Assembly (NCBI RefSeq): GCF_029223545.1
Contig: NZ_CP097870.1
Span: 1,736,001-1,800,000, forward strand
DNA from: Thauera sp. GDN1
GTDB taxonomy: Bacteria; Pseudomonadota; Gammaproteobacteria; Burkholderiales; Rhodocyclaceae
Length of the DNA stretch: 64,000 bases
Direction of reading: 5' to 3'
Shown here: positions 59,978-64,000 of the stretch, piece by piece
Position numbering within the stretch: the first letter of the stretch is position 1
Layout of the letters: each line of letters starts with the position of its first letter
Made by a program: the position numbers and the translations under genes
Notes under the pieces: model-generated
Databases searched by the model: none
What the model was told of the DNA's origin: nothing
The model's input: only the letters and a program-made list of their open reading frames with translations

Positions 59978-61636
59978 TCAGGGCGTCGCGCGCCGCAGCA
60001 GGCGGAAGGTCTCCTGGCGCTTGCCGGCGCCGCGGCGGAATTCCCACACCGTTTCCCATTCGGGGGCGAGCCTGCCCGAGGGGCGCAGGCGTTCGGCGTG
60101 CACCAGCAGCAGCGGGCAGGGCGTGGCGTCGGCGCTGACGCGCTGCGCGCGCAGGCCGGCGAAGTAATCCATCGAGACCCGCATCGCGTCGGGGATCCCC
60201 GTGGTGGCGATGCAGGCCGTGGGCTGTTCGCTGCGTTCGCCGCGCACTGCGATGTCGAGCGAAGCCACCACCGAGCGATAGCTGCGGCCGTGGTCGAACC
60301 AGGGCATCAGCAGCACCACCGCCAGGCACCACAGCATCACCAGCCCGATCGCCCAGTTCGCCGGCGCGCGCGCGGGCGAGCGCGGCAGGCGCGCGACCAG
60401 CAGGACCCACAGTGCGCTGATCGCGAGCCCGGCGACGAGCTGGAAGTTGCCGTCGGGGAGCGCGAAGTCCGGCGCGTTGCGGGCCACGTGGCGGGCGAGG
60501 CCGGGCGGCCAGCCGATCGCCTGTGCCATCCATGCCAGCCAGACCAGCACGCCGAACACCGCCAGGCTCATCAGCGCGAACCAGTCGAAGGCGCTCGCGG
60601 CGCCGCGGCGCAGCGTGGTGACGCCGGCCGTGGCGAGCAGCGCGCCCGCCGGAATCAGCAGCAGGAAGCGCGCCTGCGACAGGTCTCCGCCCGCCACCAG
60701 CCAGCTCAGCGCGAGCACGCCGCTCAGCACCGGCAGCATCGTCGGCAGCGCGCCGAGCGTGCGGCGCGCGCGCCATAGCGCCCACAGGGCGAGCGGCCAC
60801 AGCGGCCACATGAACCAGCCGGCGAGCTCGAGCAGTTCGCTCAGCTCGCGGGCGTCGAGCGCCGGACCGGCCAGCCGCAGCCACTCGGCGCGCAGCCACA
60901 GCGTGAACAGCTCCGGATGCAGCATCTGCAGCGCCAGCGGCCAGGCCGCGGCGAGCATCAGGGCGATGCACAGCCCGAGCAGCAGGGCACCGCTCGCGCG
61001 CGGCGTGCGGCATTCGCGGCTGAACAGGAGGACGAGCGGAAGCAGCGGTGCGGTGACGAGCAGGCCGGCAAAGCCGCCGGCCAGGAAGGCCAGCGCGCTG
61101 CCGATGCCGGCCTTGAGGCTGCCCGCCAGCGGGCGGCCGGGAATCTCGGCGAGGCCGCTGAGCACCAGCGCCTGCATCGCGAACACCGCGAGCAGGGGCT
61201 GGGTCTCGTGCGCATGGAGGACCAGGCCGAGCGCGCCCAGCGCGAGCAGCGCGCCCGGGGTGCGTGCCGGGCGACCGTGCAGGGTTTCGGTGGCGCGCGC
61301 GAGGAAGAAGACCGCGAGGGCGACGAAGAAGGCACTGGCCAGGCGCGCGGCGCCGTGCACGGGCAGGACGCTGCCGCCGAGCCAGGCGAAGGCGGAGGCC
61401 GTCCAGAAGTACAGCGGCGGGTATTCGGTGAGCGGCTGCCCGGCGAGCATCGGGAACAGCCAGGACTCGCCGCGCAGCATCGCCAGCACGGGTCCGAAAT
61501 AGCGCGCGTCGTCGCCGCGCCAGGGGTCGTGCGCGGTGAGCCCGACGAGCAGGTAGAGCGCGACCAGCACGGTCAGGCCGACCGTGCCGTAGATGCGGCG
61601 CTGGAACAGGGTGGGAGTTGCGGGCTCGCGAATCAT
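59978..61636 (-). CDS. GT39/ArnT-like membrane glycosyltransferase
   Basis: A 552-residue integral membrane protein with about 12 helices. After TM1 (GTVGLTVLVALYLLVGL) the first periplasmic loop has the GT-C acidic motif DPWRGDDARYFGPVLAML, then EYPPLYFWTASAF, both characteristic of PMT/ArnT-family enzymes. These use polyprenyl-phosphate sugars to modify lipid A, proteins or other lipids. The C-terminal ~130 residues form a soluble periplasmic domain. ATG 61636 is chosen; the frame opens at 61672. No arn operon or other sugar genes are near, so donor and acceptor are unknown. Confidence 0.83.
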   Translation of the reverse strand: MIREPATPTLFQRRIYGTVGLTVLVALYLLVGLTAHDPWRGDDARYFGPVLAMLRGESWLFPMLAGQPLTEYPPLYFWTASAFAWLGGSVLPVHGAARLASAFFVALAVFFLARATETLHGRPARTPGALLALGALGLVLHAHETQPLLAVFAMQALVLSGLAEIPGRPLAGSLKAGIGSALAFLAGGFAGLLVTAPLLPLVLLFSRECRTPRASGALLLGLCIALMLAAAWPLALQMLHPELFTLWLRAEWLRLAGPALDARELSELLELAGWFMWPLWPLALWALWRARRTLGALPTMLPVLSGVLALSWLVAGGDLSQARFLLLIPAGALLATAGVTTLRRGAASAFDWFALMSLAVFGVLVWLAWMAQAIGWPPGLARHVARNAPDFALPDGNFQLVAGLAISALWVLLVARLPRSPARAPANWAIGLVMLWCLAVVLLMPWFDHGRSYRSVVASLDIAVRGERSEQPTACIATTGIPDAMRVSMDYFAGLRAQRVSADATPCPLLLVHAERLRPSGRLAPEWETVWEFRRGAGKRQETFRLLRRATP

Positions 61637-61706
61637 GGGGGCATTTTGCGGCGGACCGGCACCGCAGGCCAAGCGTCATGCGGTCGAGGTTTACGACGCG
61701 CAACAA

Positions 61707-61730
61707 AAAAGGCAGCCGGGGCTGCCTTTT
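61707..61730. terminator. Intrinsic terminator downstream of rpmE
   Basis: AAAAGGCAGC-CGGG-GCTGCCTTTT forms a 10-base stem with a tetraloop and A/T tracts at both ends, 85 bases after the rpmE stop codon. Reading on the minus strand it ends in a T-run (TTTTTTG), the classical form. Confidence 0.85.
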
Positions 61731-61815
61731 CGTCGGGTGATCGCGGGGAGCGTTGCCTGGAGCCGTGTCCGGCGTCGCCGCGATCTCGGGGCCCGTCCTG
61801 CGGGCCCCCGTCCAA

Positions 61816-62034
61816 TCAGCTGGCGCGCTGGACGTTGCCGTACTTCTGGCGGAAGCGCTCGACGCGGCCGGCGGTGTCGACGATCTTCTGCTTGCCGGTG
61901 TAGAACGGGTGGCAGGCCGAGCACACTTCGACGTGGTACTGGGGCTTGCCCATGGTGGAGCGCGTGGTGAAGGTGTTGCCGCAGGAGCAGGTCACGTTCA
62001 CTTCGTTGTACTTCGGATGGATGTCCGCTTTCAT
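61816..62034 (-). CDS. rpmE: 50S ribosomal protein L31 (zinc-binding type)
   Basis: A 72-residue ribosomal protein. It starts [20 protein letters not shown] and has the four-cysteine zinc ribbon (CSC in the first half, CSAC in [16 protein letters not shown]), so it is the C+ form rather than the zinc-independent paralogue. The frame opens at 62106, but the family N-terminus fixes ATG 62034. It has its own promoter and terminator. A zinc-free L31 copy, if any, lies outside this window. Confidence 0.97.
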   Translation of the reverse strand: MKADIHPKYNEVNVTCSCGNTFTTRSTMGKPQYHVEVCSACHPFYTGKQKIVDTAGRVERFRQKYGNVQRAS

Positions 62035-62094
62035 GATGGCTTCCTGGAATCTGGCGGGCGGCGGATGTGACCGCCCTGTGTAGTAAAGCGCGCA

Positions 62095-62100
62095 ATTATC
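62095..62100 (-). promoter_or_regulatory. rpmE promoter -10
   Basis: GATAAT on the minus strand followed by TGCGCG, 61 bases before the rpmE ATG. It is back to back with the dusC promoter at 62167. Confidence 0.5.
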
Positions 62101-62166
62101 CTGCACTCCGTGCCGGCACGCAAGGGAAAGGGCCGCAAAACTGCGGGATCGCGGCGGCGGTCGCAG

Positions 62167-62179
62167 TACAATCGCGCCC
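62167..62179 (+). promoter_or_regulatory. dusC promoter -10 with GC-rich discriminator
   Basis: TACAAT (62167-62172) followed directly by CGCGCCC. Predicted start near 62180; leader about 39 bases. The sequence is nearly identical to the elements at 15648 and 59362. Confidence 0.55.
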
Positions 62180-62218
62180 CTGTATGGATAGCGACCGCGC
62201 TCGCGGTGGAGGAAAAGG

Positions 62219-63280
62219 GTGCGACTGCTGCTTGCGCCGATGGAAGGCCTGCTCGACGACGTCCTGCGCGCGACGCTGACGCGCCCGGGCGGCTACGACC
62301 ACGCGGTCAGCGAATTCGCGCGCGTGTCGGGCACGCTGTTGCCCGACCGCTTCTTTCGCCGCATCGCGCCCGAGCTGGACAACGGCAGCACGACCGCGGC
62401 GGGGACGCCGGTGCGCGTGCAGTTGCTCGGCTCCGATCCGCAGTGCATGGCGGTCAACGCCGCGCGGCTCGCCCGCCTGCGCCCGGCGGGGATCGACCTC
62501 AACTTCGGCTGCCCGGCACCGACGGTGAATCGCCATCGCGGCGGCGCCGTGCTGCTCGACGAGCCGGAACTGCTGTTTCGCATCACCCGCGCGGTGGCCG
62601 GCGCGTTGCCGCCCGGCGTGCCGCTGAGCGCGAAGATGCGCCTGGGCGTGCGCGACCCGGGGCGGGCGACCGAATGCGCGCAGGCGCTGGTCGATGGCGG
62701 CGCGGGGCTGCTCGTCGTCCATGCGCGCACCAAGCTCGACGGCTACCGCCCGCCGGCGCACTGGGAGTGGGTGGCGCGGGTGGACGAGGCGGTCGACGTG
62801 CCGGTGGTGGCCAACGGCGAGGTGTGGACCGCCGCCGACTGGATGCGCTGCCGTGCGGTTTCGGGCGTCGCCGACGTGATGCTCGGGCGCGGCGCGGTCG
62901 CCGACCCCTTCCTTGCCCGTCGCATCCGTGCCGGACATCTGGCGACCCCCGATCCCGACGAGCGCGCCGTCGAGTGGCAGGCCGTGCTGCCGCTGCTCGG
63001 CGAGTTCCGCGATCGGGTGCAGCGCAAGGTCGAGCCGCGCCACGCGCCCGGACGCATCAAGCAGTGGCTGCACCTGCTCGCGCGCAACTACGCTGGCGCA
63101 CAGGCGCTGTTCGCGGCGATCCGCGGCCTGCGCACGCTGGCCGAGGTGGATGGGGTGCTGCGCGCTCACGGCGTGCCGGCGGCGCAGGAACCGGACGTCA
63201 CCCCCGTGCGGGGGACGACGCGGGGCCGCGCACCGGCTGCGGCAGCCGACCTCGACGATGCGCTGGCGCGCGCGGCCTGA
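62219..63280 (+). CDS. dusC: tRNA-dihydrouridine synthase (DusC type)
   Basis: A 353-residue FMN-dependent reductase making dihydrouridine in tRNA. It starts at a GTG preceded by GGAGGAAAAGG. The N-terminus ([20 protein letters not shown]), [20 protein letters not shown] with the catalytic Cys, [27 protein letters not shown], and [13 protein letters not shown] follow the DusC pattern (U16 specificity in E. coli) rather than DusA or DusB. The C-terminal ~40 residues are a low-complexity extension ([20 protein letters not shown]). Complete and transcribed alone from a clear promoter. Confidence 0.92.
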   Translation: MRLLLAPMEGLLDDVLRATLTRPGGYDHAVSEFARVSGTLLPDRFFRRIAPELDNGSTTAAGTPVRVQLLGSDPQCMAVNAARLARLRPAGIDLNFGCPAPTVNRHRGGAVLLDEPELLFRITRAVAGALPPGVPLSAKMRLGVRDPGRATECAQALVDGGAGLLVVHARTKLDGYRPPAHWEWVARVDEAVDVPVVANGEVWTAADWMRCRAVSGVADVMLGRGAVADPFLARRIRAGHLATPDPDERAVEWQAVLPLLGEFRDRVQRKVEPRHAPGRIKQWLHLLARNYAGAQALFAAIRGLRTLAEVDGVLRAHGVPAAQEPDVTPVRGTTRGRAPAAAADLDDALARAA

Positions 63281-63355
63281 GTGCAGCCTGGCGCCGCGAC
63301 GCCGGCGGGGCCGGGCGCTGGACGCAGCCACCGCCCACACCAATCTGGAAACACG

Positions 63356-64000
63356 ATGAGTTACGCCAATTCCCGTATTCCGCAAAGCGCACAGCAGGGC
63401 GTGCACGACGCCCTGGTCGAGCGCGTGCGCAAGCATCTCGCCGCACCCTTCCGCAAACCCTTCACCGACTACAACCGCGCCGCGCTGCAGGCCGCGCTCG
63501 CCGGCTGGGACGGCAAGGCGCCGCTGATCCTGGACGCCGGCTGCGGCGTGGGGCACAGCACGATCCAGATCGCGCGCCAGTATCCGGACCACTGGGTGAT
63601 CGGTGTCGACCAGTCCGAGGACCGGCTCACCCGGCGCAAGCCTTACCCCGAGGCCCTGCTGCCGAAGAACATGGTGTTCGTGCGTGCCGACCTGGTCGAT
63701 TTCTGGCGCCTGCTCGACGAGGCCGGCCTGCGCCTGGCGCGTCACTACGTGCTCTACCCCAACCCCTGGCCCAAGATCGGCCATCTCGGCCGGCGCTGGC
63801 ACGCGCATCCGGTGTTTCCGTGGATCGCGAAGCTGGGCGGGGTGCTGGAATGCCGCAGCAACTGGCAGGTCTACATCGAGGAGTTCGCGGTCGCGCTGCA
63901 GGAGGTGATCGGCCGTCCGGTGGCCTGGGCGTGCTTCGAGGCCGAGGTGCCGTTGACGCCCTTCGAGCGCAAATACCGCGATTCCGGCCAGGCCCTGTAC
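63356..64000 (+). CDS. TrmB-like SAM-dependent methyltransferase (cut by window end)
   Basis: 215 codons are open from ATG 63356 to the window end without a stop. SAM motif I is LILDAGCGVGHSTIQIA and the acidic motif is VIGVDQSEDRLTRRK. YVLYPNPWPKIGHLGRRW is the TrmB hallmark (normally FPDPWPKxRHxxRR) with an altered first part. This suggests a TrmB-like protein of the COG0220 family that may differ from the canonical m7G46 enzyme. TGGAAA lies a few bases before the ATG. It follows dusC by 75 bases, so another tRNA-modification role is plausible. The C-terminus is not seen. Confidence 0.8.
   Translation, partial: MSYANSRIPQSAQQGVHDALVERVRKHLAAPFRKPFTDYNRAALQAALAGWDGKAPLILDAGCGVGHSTIQIARQYPDHWVIGVDQSEDRLTRRKPYPEALLPKNMVFVRADLVDFWRLLDEAGLRLARHYVLYPNPWPKIGHLGRRWHAHPVFPWIAKLGGVLECRSNWQVYIEEFAVALQEVIGRPVAWACFEAEVPLTPFERKYRDSGQALY

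Overview
The window is gene-dense, strongly GC-rich chromosomal DNA of a betaproteobacterium, most likely Rhodocyclales (Thauera/Azoarcus-like). That placement is an inference from gene content (phasin, MnmC, ImuC-type DnaE2, LolCD, an RpfE-type protein next to recJ, zinc-ribbon L31) and third-position GC; no rRNA or tRNA gene is present to confirm it. I found no insertion sequence, prophage, integrase or CRISPR array.

Layout. 1-3.5 kb: a PNPOx-like flavoprotein divergent from a MocR regulator, then rlmI. 3.5-11.3 kb: a membrane diguanylate cyclase and a redox block (XenA-type ene-reductase, KatG, YqhD-type aldehyde reductase) on the minus strand, then an MFS transporter. 11.3-20 kb: acpH, a DUF423 protein, SOS polymerase dnaE2 with a LexA box, a three-gene ABC importer, gltX. 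20-26 kb (minus): phasin, a NarL-type response regulator, its cytosolic kinase and mnmC overlapped end to start, then lysS. 26.2-34.6 kb (minus): the most interesting segment. prfB (with its programmed +1 frameshift) is followed by four genes of a Wadjet/MksBEFG-like SMC system in the canonical order kleisin-KITE-SMC-Toprim nuclease, but with trmA sitting between the KITE and SMC genes. lysS lies on the far side, so the cluster occupies the position between prfB and lysS, which are neighbours in many proteobacteria.

34.7-41.8 kb: a PlpD-like patatin outer-membrane protein, an ankyrin protein and a 1192-residue hemerythrin-PAS-GAF-PAS-GGDEF-EAL-CZB protein. 41.9-46 kb: recJ and rpfE, then a ParS/Xre-RES toxin-antitoxin pair. 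46-56.6 kb: YgiQ radical SAM protein, CHASE-PAS-GGDEF protein, lolC/E-lolD, DUF2062 protein, comEC, an alpha/beta hydrolase. 56.6-64 kb: rsgA with a small cytochrome and an M48 protease, orn, a GT39-type glycosyltransferase, rpmE, dusC, and a TrmB-like methyltransferase cut by the window end.

Themes: translation and RNA maintenance (rlmI, gltX, mnmC, lysS, trmA, prfB, rsgA, orn, rpmE, dusC, trmB-like), DNA maintenance and defence (dnaE2, SMC cluster, recJ, comEC, RES pair), and c-di-GMP signalling (three GGDEF proteins). Several promoters share a -10 hexamer followed directly by a GC-rich discriminator close to CGCGCCC.
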